From Gemmatimonadota bacterium (GTDB taxonomy: Bacteria; Gemmatimonadota; Gemmatimonadetes; Longimicrobiales; Gaopeijiaceae), in assembly GCA_007125845.1 (NCBI GenBank), contig SLCK01000032.1, positions 1-61,190 of the forward strand: 61,190 nucleotides of DNA, given 5' to 3'. This document shows positions 51,356 through 59,623 of this stretch, one piece after another. The number at the start of each line of letters is the position of its first letter. Positions within the stretch are counted from its first letter, which is position 1. The notes under the pieces were generated by a model. It made no database searches, was not told where the DNA came from, and saw only the letters and a list, made by a program, of their open reading frames with translations. A program made the position numbers and the translations under genes.

Positions 51356-53254
51356 TCAGGCCGACGGTGGAAGCGCCCGCCGATTCGCTCCCCTTAGCTC
51401 CCAGAGGGCCCGGGCGGCGAGCAACCCTTTGCGGGGAAGTCCGGTGCGCGCTCGTTTCCGCAGGGTGTCGTATCCGCCCCCGCGGATCTCGCCGTGGATT
51501 CCCTGGTAGACGCGCGCCGCCACGGCCATCGCCCGGCGGTACTCGCCGGGAAGCTGGGGAAGCGCCTGGAATGCGGCGCCGTAGCCCGCGTCCGCCCATC
51601 CCATGACCTCCTCGAGGGCGGCCGCGAATCCCGGTCGAATCGGCGCATCTCCATGAGCCATGTCCAGGAGCTGCTCCCGCGATAGTCCGTGACGGTCGAG
51701 GAGGTCCAGGGGAAGATACAAGCGCCCCAAAGCCAGATCGGCTCCAACGTCCCTCGCGATGTTCGTGAGCTGCATGGCGTGTCCAAGCTCGTCCGCCAAC
51801 GACAGGGCCCAGGGATCCCGCACGCCCGCAACGCCAGCGATCCAGTGCCCTACGACTCCTGCGACCCGGTGGGTGTAGACGCGGAGCTCGACCAGGTCCT
51901 GGTATTCGCGAGGACGAAGGTCCATGCGGACCCCGGAGAGGAGCTCTTCCACGAGGCGGAATGGGACGTCGGCAGTTCTCATTTCCGCCATGGTGCGACC
52001 TACGAGCCCGTCACCGCCGGCTGCGTACCCGACCCGCGCATCGACCTCGATGCGGTGGAGAGCACGCCTCGCCTCGTCGGGGTGACGAGCCCGATCGACA
52101 GCGTCGTCGACCAATCTGCAGAAGGCGTAGATACGGGCGGTCGGCTCGCGAACCGCCTGTGGCATCATTCGTGACGCGAAGTGGAAAGTACGGCCGTGAC
52201 GGGCGAGGATGTCGAGCGCTCTGTCCGATCCCTCCCATCCCACGCCATTCCGGTCGGACGAACTCGCCTGGTCCAGCTGTACGGGGCCGAGGTCATCCCC
52301 GCCAGGCGGTGCTGCGGAGATCTCCAGGCGCACCGCCTCGACCGCCGTCTCCAACCAGCGCTTCACCCCTTCGCGCACTTCCGTCGCCCAGGGGATCCGG
52401 CGCTGGATGCGCCGCAGAAGCTCCAGGCCCTCCGCGTTCAACTCCTCGAGTGCACGGGCTGCGGGGATGCCGCCAACGCCGGAGCGAAACAGGCTGGCCG
52501 GAGATGCACCGGGGGGGAGGTACTTCCGTGGCCACGTCCATAGCCCTCGCCCGGAATCAGCCAGGGGGACCTTCCCGGTTGAGGCTCCGGGGCAGAAGTC
52601 GAGCAAGTCGTCCACCTTCTGGTACAGTAGACCCAGATCCCGACCGAGGTCCTGGAGGACATCCGTGTCGCCCTTTCCACGCAGCAGGGTCGAGGCCGCC
52701 AGAGCGATCCCGAAGAGCTCCCCCGACTTGCGGCGAGCGATCCGGCGGGCCTCATCCGGCGAAAGCAGCCGGCCGGAAGCCGCACCCTGATCGCGCTCAC
52801 CGGAGATGGTTTCGTCGATCGCCCGCGTGAAGCGGCGCACGAATTCCATGCTCTCCGTGGCTGCGGCAGCCAGATACGCCCGGGCGAGGAGTTGATCGCC
52901 AAGGATGAGAGCGGCACCAACCCCGTCCCGGGCCAAGACCGTCTCTTTCGTCCTCCGCATCTGTGCGTTGTCGACGACATCGTCGTGCACGAGGGAAGCC
53001 TCATGCGCAAGTTGCACCGCAAGGGCAGCCAGCCAGATCGAGTCGTCTGGATCCCGGCGCCCTGCGGCCGGTGCAACCGCCAGCGCGAACCCGGGCCGGA
53101 GGAGCTGACCTTCGAAGAGACCTGGATCCGGATCGCCAACGCGGAGCCGATCCCAGGTCCGAATGAGCCCCGAGCGGATCCGGATGCTGTCCAGCTTCTT
53201 CCTCCGGCCGACGCTCGGCGAGGCCTCGAGTGAAGCATACATGGCCCCGTCCAT
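51356..53254 (-). CDS. Fused geranylgeranyl diphosphate synthase-phytoene synthase
   Basis: A 632-residue fusion on one uninterrupted frame. N-terminal half (1-310): a polyprenyl synthetase with both Asp-rich motifs, LVHDDVVDNAQMRR (D91, D92, D95) and YQKVDDLLDF (D215, D216, D219). Its GGKRLRP element is GQLLRP, so an IPP-binding Lys and one Arg are missing. C-terminal half (about 342-615): a phytoene synthase with ARHGRTFHFASRMMP, the motif RIYAFCRLVDDAVDRA (D383, D384, D387) and QLTNIARDVGADLALGRLYLP (D502, D506). Together they would convert FPP/IPP to phytoene. A GTG at 52243 could give a separate second enzyme, but no stop precedes it. The start overlaps the cruF stop (TGATG). Confidence 0.85.
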   Translation of the reverse strand: MDGAMYASLEASPSVGRRKKLDSIRIRSGLIRTWDRLRVGDPDPGLFEGQLLRPGFALAVAPAAGRRDPDDSIWLAALAVQLAHEASLVHDDVVDNAQMRRTKETVLARDGVGAALILGDQLLARAYLAAAATESMEFVRRFTRAIDETISGERDQGAASGRLLSPDEARRIARRKSGELFGIALAASTLLRGKGDTDVLQDLGRDLGLLYQKVDDLLDFCPGASTGKVPLADSGRGLWTWPRKYLPPGASPASLFRSGVGGIPAARALEELNAEGLELLRRIQRRIPWATEVREGVKRWLETAVEAVRLEISAAPPGGDDLGPVQLDQASSSDRNGVGWEGSDRALDILARHGRTFHFASRMMPQAVREPTARIYAFCRLVDDAVDRARHPDEARRALHRIEVDARVGYAAGGDGLVGRTMAEMRTADVPFRLVEELLSGVRMDLRPREYQDLVELRVYTHRVAGVVGHWIAGVAGVRDPWALSLADELGHAMQLTNIARDVGADLALGRLYLPLDLLDRHGLSREQLLDMAHGDAPIRPGFAAALEEVMGWADAGYGAAFQALPQLPGEYRRAMAVAARVYQGIHGEIRGGGYDTLRKRARTGLPRKGLLAARALWELRGANRRALPPSA

Positions 53255-54111
53255 CACACTGCCACCGGCTCGGCCCCGTGAGCCCTTCGGAACGTCCGTC
53301 CGATGACGCCCAACGCGGCGTAGGCCCCCAGCGTGGCGACGACGGCCCACACGAGACCCGCGACCATCGCCATTCCAAGTGCGAGCAACACGTTGGCGCC
53401 GTAAAAGCAGACGAGCCACGCAAAGGGCAGCTGGAGAACCCAGCGGTCCGCGCGCAGCACCGTCAGAGCCATCATGAGCAGAGTGGAGGTGAACAGCCAA
53501 CCCGCCAAGTTGACCCAAGGCATGCCGTAGTACGCTCCTTCCACCTCCCATCTCCAGTAGACCGTCGCGTGGCTCATCGCCGGGTCCAGGGCCAGGTCCC
53601 AGGCGGTGAGAACCGCTGCTCCCAGAGCTATATGCGTCCAGGCACCTCTCCCCGGGGCCATCTTCAGAGCGATGAAGTAGGCGGGAATCGCCATGATGAA
53701 CCAGGACAGCGGGATCACAAGGGGAACCTCTCCGAACCACTTGGCACCCAGAGTCGGCGTGTAGTGATACGGACCGAAGGGAAATCCGATCTGGGTACCC
53801 GAAAGCTCGCTGGCGAGGCTGATGGCGTAGAGGGCTATGAAGGCCGGAACCCAGCGAACCCCAGTCCGAAGAACGAGCAACAGGGCGAGCGCTCCGGTTG
53901 CGAGGAGGATCTGGCCGATTGAAAAGAGTCGGAACGAGAATGCAAAAAAGGGCACCGCCCAGGGTACGTGTCCCAGGAGCTCCGGCCGCACACCGAAGAC
54001 CGCGAAACCCAGGACGGCCGCAGCGCTGAACCCGATCACGATCCAGAGTGCCAACGCCTCGGTTACGCTGCCACCGAAACGCACGTTCGCACTGGAGAAG
54101 ATTTGGGACAT
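53254..54111 (-). CDS. cruF: CruF-type carotenoid 1',2'-hydratase (bisanhydrobacterioruberin hydratase-like)
   Basis: A 285-residue membrane protein with about eight hydrophobic helices. The family core is clear: FGPYHYTPTLGAKWFGEVPLVIPLSWFIMAIPAY, LTAWDLALDPAMS, WRWEVEGAYYGMPWVNLAGWLFTS. CruF adds water to the psi end of acyclic carotenoids, giving a 1'-hydroxyl that can be glycosylated. The ATG at 54111 has GAGG at good spacing; the in-frame frame upstream to 54717 overlaps the divergent regulator gene and is not used. It leads the operon with the synthase fusion (TGATG overlap). No glycosyltransferase (CruG) is adjacent. Confidence 0.9.
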   Translation of the reverse strand: MSQIFSSANVRFGGSVTEALALWIVIGFSAAAVLGFAVFGVRPELLGHVPWAVPFFAFSFRLFSIGQILLATGALALLLVLRTGVRWVPAFIALYAISLASELSGTQIGFPFGPYHYTPTLGAKWFGEVPLVIPLSWFIMAIPAYFIALKMAPGRGAWTHIALGAAVLTAWDLALDPAMSHATVYWRWEVEGAYYGMPWVNLAGWLFTSTLLMMALTVLRADRWVLQLPFAWLVCFYGANVLLALGMAMVAGLVWAVVATLGAYAALGVIGRTFRRAHGAEPVAV

Positions 54112-54211
54112 GCGAGCCTCGAGCCTAGGAAGCGAGCCGCCCGGAGCGCGATCCATGCGATCCGGCCCATACCGGCTCGCCGCGCACGATTGGGTCGTTC
54201 GGTGATAAGAT

Positions 54212-54240
54212 AGGCTAGGGCCATGTACAATTCTTGTCAA
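54212..54240 (-). promoter_or_regulatory. Candidate promoter and operator of the carotenoid operon (cruF)
   Basis: On the minus strand TTGACA (54240-54235) is followed after 17 bases by TAGCCT (54217-54212), a plausible -35/-10 pair 101 bases upstream of cruF. The spacer includes the self-complementary TGTACA at 54224-54229, and the surrounding AT-rich stretch (54222-54258) holds further ACA-type half repeats. Located between cruF and the B12-dependent regulator gene, this is a natural binding region for a CarH-type repressor. The operator assignment is by inference. Confidence 0.45.
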
Positions 54241-54320
54241 TGTATTAGTTTTACACGACAGCTCGCTTGGGGCCGCCGGCACACCCTCGTCCTTGCAGGA
54301 ACAACCGGATCTCTGGTCAA

Positions 54321-55301
54321 ATGATCTCTGACCATCGTTCAGGTTCCGCCACGGAGCCCCTCTTTCCCGTCCGCGTCGCGGTCTCCCGCACCGGAGTGGC
54401 CGCTCACCTCCTGCGCGCCTGGGAACGCAGGTATGGAGCCGTGGAACCCGACCGCTCGCGGGGCGGGCAGAGGCGTTACTCGGAGCGCGAGATCGAACGG
54501 ATCCGCCTGCTTCGGGACCTGGTCGCCGCCGGACATTCGATCGGCTCGATCGCCCACCGGTCGACCGATGAACTGCGCGAGTTGATGGCCGCGGAGCGAG
54601 AGCTGGCCTCCCCTTCCCCCGTCGACACCCCTGTCCGGGAGAGACGTGCAGATACTCTCTTCCACGAGGAGCTGGGCACAGCGATGTCCGCCGTGGAGGA
54701 CCGCGACACGGCGTCACTCCGAGCGCTCCTGGGCCGAGTCGCCCTGAGCGCGACCTCCTTCGGGTTCGTGCAGGGCTTCATCGTTCCCCTGCTCCGAGAG
54801 CTTGGCTCTGCCTGGAAGAGAGGCAGCATCGGGGTCGCGGAGGAGCATCTCGCCTCAGCAGTGATCCGTGAGGTCCTCGGTGTGCAGATTCAGGCCGCTG
54901 AGTTGCCCGGCGCGGTGCCCGGCGTCGTGTGCACGACCCCCTCGGGCCAGCTCCACGAGTTCGGAGCGCTCCTGGCCGCGCTCACCGCGGCCCACGCCGG
55001 TTGGAGACCGATATACGCGGGACCCGACCTGCCCTCTGTCGAGATCGCACGCCTCGCGGAGTCCCCGGACGTTCGGGCGGTGGCGCTCAGCGTCCTCCAT
55101 CCATCGGCAAGCTCCTCGCTCGAGGACCTGCTCGCCGAGGTTCGCCGGGCAACCCCTGCCTCCGTGAAGCTCTACCTCGGTGGTCACCCCGCGGCAGTGC
55201 GGACCGGAACAGCGACACCGGGATTCTCCGTGCTCGAGAGCTACGAGGAGTTCCGGGATGTCCTTGCCGAGTCCGCATCTTTGCTGCGAGTCGATACGTG
55301 A
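54321..55301 (+). CDS. carH: CarH/LitR-type MerR regulator with B12-binding domain (light sensor)
   Basis: A 326-residue transcriptional regulator. N-terminal MerR-type helix-turn-helix (about 17-90: VAVSRTGVAAHLLRAWERRYGAVEPDRSRGGQRRYSEREIERIRLL). The middle helical bundle has the photoreceptor motif W-x9-E-H (W165, E175, H176 in WKRGSIGVAEEH). The cobalamin-binding Rossmann domain has LHEFGALLAAL with the lower axial His212 (E/DxHxxG type) and IYAGPDLP. These are the features of CarH, which binds adenosylcobalamin in the dark, represses carotenoid genes and releases DNA in light. Divergent from cruF and directly upstream of crtI, it should control both units. Confidence 0.9.
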   Translation: MISDHRSGSATEPLFPVRVAVSRTGVAAHLLRAWERRYGAVEPDRSRGGQRRYSEREIERIRLLRDLVAAGHSIGSIAHRSTDELRELMAAERELASPSPVDTPVRERRADTLFHEELGTAMSAVEDRDTASLRALLGRVALSATSFGFVQGFIVPLLRELGSAWKRGSIGVAEEHLASAVIREVLGVQIQAAELPGAVPGVVCTTPSGQLHEFGALLAALTAAHAGWRPIYAGPDLPSVEIARLAESPDVRAVALSVLHPSASSSLEDLLAEVRRATPASVKLYLGGHPAAVRTGTATPGFSVLESYEEFRDVLAESASLLRVDT

Positions 55302-55317
55302 CACGGGGATCGCCGTC

Positions 55318-56793
55318 ATGAACCGGCCGCACGCCGTGGTCGTGGGTGCGGGCTTCGGAGGCCTGGCCGCGGCGGTCCGCCTACGGGCGAGAGGGATGAA
55401 GGTGACGGTCGTCGAAGCGCTTCCGGATCCCGGTGGGCGAGCACGCGTCTTTCGGCGAGATGGGTTCACCTTCGACGCCGGCCCCACCGTGATCACGGCC
55501 CCGTATCTCCTGACCGAGCTCTTCGAGCTGGTGGGTCGCGATCCCGCGGACTACTTCGAGCTCGTCCCGGTGGATCCCTTTTACCGGATTCTCTTTCCCG
55601 GTGGTGAGAGCTTCGACTTCGTCGGAGACGAGAAACGATTGCTAGCGCAGATCGAGGCCTTCGAGCCGCGGGACGTGGACGGCTACCGGAAGCTGGCGCG
55701 CCACGCGGAGCAAATCTTCGAGGTCGGCTACCTCCGCCTCGCCGATCAGCCTTTTTCCCGCCTCAGGGACATGGTTCGAATCATCCCCCGGATGCTCCAA
55801 CTGGGAAATCACCGGAGCGTCTACTCGCTCGTCTCCCGATACCTGATGGACGAGCGACTTCGCCAGGTGTTCTCCTTCGAGCCCCTCCTCGTGGGCGGGG
55901 ACCCCTACCGGACCACCTCGATCTACCTCCTCATCCACACGCTGGAGCGTCGTTGGGGGGTTCACTTCGCGCTCGGCGGCACGGGCGCGATCGTGAATGG
56001 ACTCGTCCGACTGCTCGAGGAGCTGGACGTCGAGATCCGCTACGCGAACCCGGTCGAGCAGATCGAAGTGGTGAATGGACGAGTGGCAGGCGTGCTCACC
56101 GAGGACGGAACTCAGACTCCGTGCGACCTCGTGGTGGCGAACGCGGATCCCTCGATCGTCTACACACAGATGCTCGACTCCCGACACCGGAGGCGAAACA
56201 CCAACCGGTCGGTGGCCCGCAAACGCTCCTCAATCGGCCTCTTCGTGGGGTATTTCGGAACGGACCGCACGTACCCGGACCTTCAGCACCACACAATCCT
56301 GCTCGGGCCGCGCTACCGGGGGCTCCTCCGCGACATCTTCAAGCGGAGGGTCCTCTCTGACGACTTCTCCCTGTATCTCCACGCTCCAACGCGCACCGAT
56401 CCGACTCTCGCCCCGCCCGGACACGAGGGCTTCTACGTCCTCTCTCCCGTCCCCAACAATCTGAGTGGAATCGACTGGGAGTCCACGGGCGATACATACT
56501 TCTCGAGGATCCTGGAGTCCCTCGAGCAACGACTGCTGCCCGACCTGGGCGATCACCTGGTCACGAGGTTCCACGTCACTCCCGACTATTTCGAGAACAC
56601 GCTTCGCTCCCGGGACGGGTCAGCCTTCGGACCGGAGCCCCTCCTCCGACAGTCCGCATACTTTCGCTTCCACAACCGCTCACCGGATGTCGCCGGACTG
56701 TATTTCGTGGGAGCGGGCACCCATCCCGGCGCCGGGCTCCCAGGCGTGCTCACCTCCGCCAAGGTCCTCGAGCGAGTCCTCCGCGAACGATGA
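55318..56793 (+). CDS. crtI: Phytoene desaturase family (CrtI)
   Basis: A 491-residue FAD enzyme. N-terminal dinucleotide-binding motif AVVVGAGFGGLAAAVRLRARGMKVTVVEA, then DPGGRARVFRRDGFTFDAGPTVITAPYLL, which is diagnostic for CrtI, and the C-terminal GLYFVGAGTHPGAGLPGVLTSAKV. It introduces double bases of conjugation into phytoene toward lycopene or related acyclic carotenoids; the number of steps cannot be read. The start is the ATG at 55318, 16 bases after the regulator's stop. Its stop overlaps the methyltransferase start (ATGA). Confidence 0.93.
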   Translation: MNRPHAVVVGAGFGGLAAAVRLRARGMKVTVVEALPDPGGRARVFRRDGFTFDAGPTVITAPYLLTELFELVGRDPADYFELVPVDPFYRILFPGGESFDFVGDEKRLLAQIEAFEPRDVDGYRKLARHAEQIFEVGYLRLADQPFSRLRDMVRIIPRMLQLGNHRSVYSLVSRYLMDERLRQVFSFEPLLVGGDPYRTTSIYLLIHTLERRWGVHFALGGTGAIVNGLVRLLEELDVEIRYANPVEQIEVVNGRVAGVLTEDGTQTPCDLVVANADPSIVYTQMLDSRHRRRNTNRSVARKRSSIGLFVGYFGTDRTYPDLQHHTILLGPRYRGLLRDIFKRRVLSDDFSLYLHAPTRTDPTLAPPGHEGFYVLSPVPNNLSGIDWESTGDTYFSRILESLEQRLLPDLGDHLVTRFHVTPDYFENTLRSRDGSAFGPEPLLRQSAYFRFHNRSPDVAGLYFVGAGTHPGAGLPGVLTSAKVLERVLRER

Positions 56794-57764
56794 TCACCCA
56801 CCTGAGCTCTGGACTCGAAGACACTCCGTGCCTCCTATGCGGCGCAGACGCGGCTCTGCCCCTCCTGACCTCACAGGTCCAGTTGGCTCCAGGCGGAAGC
56901 GCAGAGTTTTCATTCGTCACATGCGGCCGCTGCGGCCTCGTGTACATGTCCCCACGCCCCGGAGAAGAGCAGCTGGACGACTTCTATCCTCCTGACTATC
57001 TCCCCCACCGCGGACCGGCCGCATGGGGCCGCTGGAGTCCCCTGGTCAAGCGAGCCCTGGACCGGATGGATCGACGGAGGGTTCGTCTCCTCCTTCGCCA
57101 CGCACCGATTGCCCCCGGAGACCCCGTCCTGGACCTGGGCTGTGGGCGTCCGACCTTCCTGCGAGCCCTCGAGCGTCGGACCCATGGGCTCGCAGTCGGC
57201 ATCGACACGAGCGACCGCGGTTGGTCTGAGGAACGCACCGCCTGGCAGGGTCTCCACCTCGTGCGGGGGACTCTGGCCGAAGAGGAAGACACGCTTCGCG
57301 CGATGGCCGGTAGCGGATTTCGGGCCATCACCCTCTGGCATGCGCTCGAACATGACCCGCGACCGCTGGCGACCCTGCGGACACTTCGCAGGCTGTCGCG
57401 ATCCGACGGCGTGCTGGTGGTCGAGGTACCGGATCTCGCTTCGCTGACCGCAAAGCTGTCCGGCCCGGATTGGGCGGGGTTTCACACACCGCGCCACACG
57501 GCGGCCTATGCTCCGCATACGTTGCGGGCGCTCGTCGAGGAAGCTGGTTGGCAGCCTATCCAGCACCTGCGGCACGGGACGCTGGACCCGTACGTCCTTC
57601 GTTGGCTGAGCGTGATGGCGACCCGGCGGCGCCGCCTCTCCGGCTCGCTCGAGGGCGACTTTCCGCGGTTTCTCGCAGGCAAGGTCGCCTGGCTCCCCCT
57701 CAGTCTCGTTCAGCGCTGGATCCCCCTCGGGGTTCAGGTCGTGGTCGCCCGGGTTCGTCGATAG
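56790..57764 (+). CDS. SAM-dependent methyltransferase with N-terminal zinc-ribbon
   Basis: A 324-residue class I methyltransferase. The N-terminus has two CxxC-type pairs (CLLCGAD at about 14-17 and CGRCGLVYMS at about 45-48), a zinc-binding pattern of the Methyltransf_13/23-type proteins. The SAM-binding motif I is PVLDLGCGRPTFLRAL (about 110-125), followed by GIDTSDR, and the motif LWHALEHDPRP and VVEVPD. The C-terminal region (about 215-324) is partly membrane-associating. It is translationally coupled to crtI (ATGA), so it could methylate a carotenoid or its glycosyl/fatty-acyl tail; other substrates such as sugars or lipids are equally possible. Confidence 0.82.
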   Translation: MITHLSSGLEDTPCLLCGADAALPLLTSQVQLAPGGSAEFSFVTCGRCGLVYMSPRPGEEQLDDFYPPDYLPHRGPAAWGRWSPLVKRALDRMDRRRVRLLLRHAPIAPGDPVLDLGCGRPTFLRALERRTHGLAVGIDTSDRGWSEERTAWQGLHLVRGTLAEEEDTLRAMAGSGFRAITLWHALEHDPRPLATLRTLRRLSRSDGVLVVEVPDLASLTAKLSGPDWAGFHTPRHTAAYAPHTLRALVEEAGWQPIQHLRHGTLDPYVLRWLSVMATRRRRLSGSLEGDFPRFLAGKVAWLPLSLVQRWIPLGVQVVVARVRR

Positions 57765-58078
57765 CTCGACAGTCGCCCGGCCGCACACGCCTTTTCAGGG
57801 GCCGATTTTCCGGAAACCGGGAAAAAATACCTACCTGATGCCTTTTCCATCTGGCCAGCCACGTCTCTGAACCCGGTGGGCCCACTCTGTCCCCTCTGCT
57901 CGCTTCACGCACAACTGCACCGTCTTCCGGCGCACCCTGTTCCACGATCGATGCATTGGCATCGAGCTTGCCGTCCTTTCGGAGGAATCCGGGTGCCGCC
58001 CCCCCGGTGCCGATCGATCCTCGGCGCAAGAAGGGCGGTACTCGGGAGACGAGCATTCCCAAATCAGGAGGTCCGGAG
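57765..58078. other. Intergenic region upstream of the OmpA/Pal-like gene
   Basis: This 314-base gap contains the palindrome TTTCCGGAAA (57807-57816), an A-rich run after it (57822-57827), a sigma-54 promoter candidate at 57957-57972 and the AGGAGG ribosome-binding site next to 58079. No coding frame of its own with a ribosome-binding site was seen. Confidence 0.5.
57957..57972 (+). promoter_or_regulatory. Candidate sigma-54 promoter of the OmpA/Pal-like gene
   Basis: The bases read TGGCATC-GAGC-TTGCC: 9 of 12 consensus positions with exact GG-N10-GC spacing, 106 bases before the ATG at 58079. This distance is close to those at 13161 (110) and 17767 (94). Confidence 0.42.
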
Positions 58079-58777
58079 ATGTCACGGTTCGACGTATGGA
58101 GCAGGGCGCAGCGAGGACTCGTCGTCGTCGCCGCCATCGCGGTGACCTCGGCTTGCGCGCATGTGAAGCCCGACGAGCTGGAATCAGAGCTCGATCAGAT
58201 CCGTGCCGAGATGCGGGAAAGCGAGGAGCGAGCCGACGATAGGATGCGGAGCGTGGAGGATCGGCTGGAGCAAAGGCTGAACAACCTCGAGACTTCGCTC
58301 ACGAACCTCCAGGCAGAATTCGACGAGTTCCACTCGACGGTCGAGCGGCTCGAGTCGGCGATCCGATTCAACTCGCCCGTGCACTTCGCATTCGACGACG
58401 ACACGATTCGAGAACAGGACTCAGAGATTCTCGATCGCTTCGCCGAGGTGGTGCAAGGGTATTATCAGAACGCCATCATCACTGTGGAGGGCTTCACAGA
58501 TCCCGCGGGCAGCCCCGAGTACAACCAGCAGCTCGGTGAACGTCGGGCGCAGGCCGTGGTCGAGTATCTCTCTGCGGCCGGAATCCCCTCCGACCGCCTG
58601 CGCGCGGTGAGCTACGGAGAAGCCTCGGACCGTCAGGTCGTTCCGGGCGCACAGGGTCCCGGTGAGGACGGTTGGCAAAACCGACGTGTCGCGATGGTCA
58701 TCGACTTTGGCTCCGCCCCGGCCGACCCGACCGTTACGATGGGAAGCGGTGCAGAGCAGGCCGACGACGATTCCTGA
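58079..58777 (+). CDS. Pal-like OmpA-family lipoprotein
   Basis: A 232-residue outer-membrane lipoprotein. The signal peptide ends in a lipobox-like VTSACA. A coiled coil (about 30-95: ELESELDQIRAEMRESEERADDRMRSVEDRLEQRLNNLETSL) leads into an OmpA C-terminal domain (about 105-220): VHFAFDDDTIREQDSEILDRFAEVV, VEGFTDPAGSPEYNQQLGERRAQAVVEYL, RLRAVSYGEASD, NRRVAMVIDF. These contain the NxxLGxxRA-type peptidoglycan-binding residues. It tethers the outer membrane to the cell wall. The start at 58079 has AGGAGG in good position. A hairpin follows the stop. Confidence 0.92.
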   Translation: MSRFDVWSRAQRGLVVVAAIAVTSACAHVKPDELESELDQIRAEMRESEERADDRMRSVEDRLEQRLNNLETSLTNLQAEFDEFHSTVERLESAIRFNSPVHFAFDDDTIREQDSEILDRFAEVVQGYYQNAIITVEGFTDPAGSPEYNQQLGERRAQAVVEYLSAAGIPSDRLRAVSYGEASDRQVVPGAQGPGEDGWQNRRVAMVIDFGSAPADPTVTMGSGAEQADDDS

Positions 58778-58788
58778 CGGCTGAGCTT

Positions 58789-58822
58789 CCGGAGGCGGCG
58801 GGGATCATTTCGCCGCCTCCGG
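58789..58822 (+). terminator. Hairpin terminator after the OmpA/Pal-like gene
   Basis: CCGGAGGCGGCG (58789-58800) and CGCCGCCTCCGG (58811-58822) form a perfect 12-bp stem with a ten-base loop, 11 bases after the stop codon. A G-rich rather than T-rich tail follows, so termination efficiency is uncertain. Confidence 0.7.
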
Positions 58823-58927
58823 GGGTGCTAAGAGGCGGATAGCCATCGTCAGTGGGGATGCCGGCACGGAGCCGTCGAAGAGGACACCTTCGCCCCGGTT
58901 TCGCCCGAACTGTCCGGGGAGAAGGAC

Positions 58928-59554
58928 GTGTTGCGGGAGCGCATTGAGGCAGACTGGAATCGCCACTCACGGGTCAAGCCCGGTCCCGGCGCAAGTCGGG
59001 CGGCCTTTCGACGCCTAGGCGCCCTGGTCCTTGCCTTCGCCGTCGGCGCCTGCGCGACCTTTGCGGGCTCCGATGAGGAAGAGCTCGCGCCGCCGACCTC
59101 GACGGTCCAGGACGCTGACCTCCTTCTTCCACCCATCCCCGAACCGTCTCCCTCTAGCGGAGTCCTGCGCGGCCGATCTCTCCTGGCCGATGGCCGATAC
59201 TCGGAGGCGGCCCGACAATTCGAGTGGGTCCTTACTGTGGAACCGGCCCTCGAATCGAGAGCGGATGCGCTTTGGGGGCTTTCGCTCGTCCACCTCCTTC
59301 CGGACAGCCCACTGCGCGAGCCCGATCAGGCGGACGCTCTGCTCGAAGCCCTCGCCGATGAGTTTCCGGACACCCTTCCGGGAATGCAGGCGGTCTGGCT
59401 TCGCTCGATCCTCGAGGACCTTCGGATTGCGACCGAGCGGGCCGCGGCCCACGAGCGGGCGGTCCGGGAACTGGAGGAGACGCTGGAGCAGCTTCGACAG
59501 ATCGACCTCGGCCGGCGACCCTCCGGTCGGTCAACTCCCGAACCAGATTCCTGA
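58928..59554 (+). CDS. TPR-like lipoprotein
   Basis: A 208-residue protein with a long basic n-region, a hydrophobic run and a lipobox (VLAFAVGACATF, Cys about 43). After a disordered acidic/Pro stretch it has a helical repeat region (about 80-150: GVLRGRSLLADGRYSEAARQFEWVLTVEPALESRADALWGLSLVHLL) like TPR units and ends in a coiled coil (about 165-195). The GTG start at 58928 has GGAGAAGG upstream; the TTG that follows is an alternative. No specific function is recognised; the context next to the Pal-like gene suggests an envelope role. Confidence 0.65.
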   Translation: MLRERIEADWNRHSRVKPGPGASRAAFRRLGALVLAFAVGACATFAGSDEEELAPPTSTVQDADLLLPPIPEPSPSSGVLRGRSLLADGRYSEAARQFEWVLTVEPALESRADALWGLSLVHLLPDSPLREPDQADALLEALADEFPDTLPGMQAVWLRSILEDLRIATERAAAHERAVRELEETLEQLRQIDLGRRPSGRSTPEPDS

Positions 59555-59623
59555 GGGCCGGAACCGGCCGCCGCGATAGTGAGCTCACGAATGTCGGCGA
59601 TTCTCTGACTCACTACGCTAGCG

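Noticed and set aside
59556-59569. GGCCGG-AA-CCGGCC hairpin after the TPR-like lipoprotein gene
   Set aside because: The stem is short and the two-base loop forces opening of the last pair; not enough for a terminator call.
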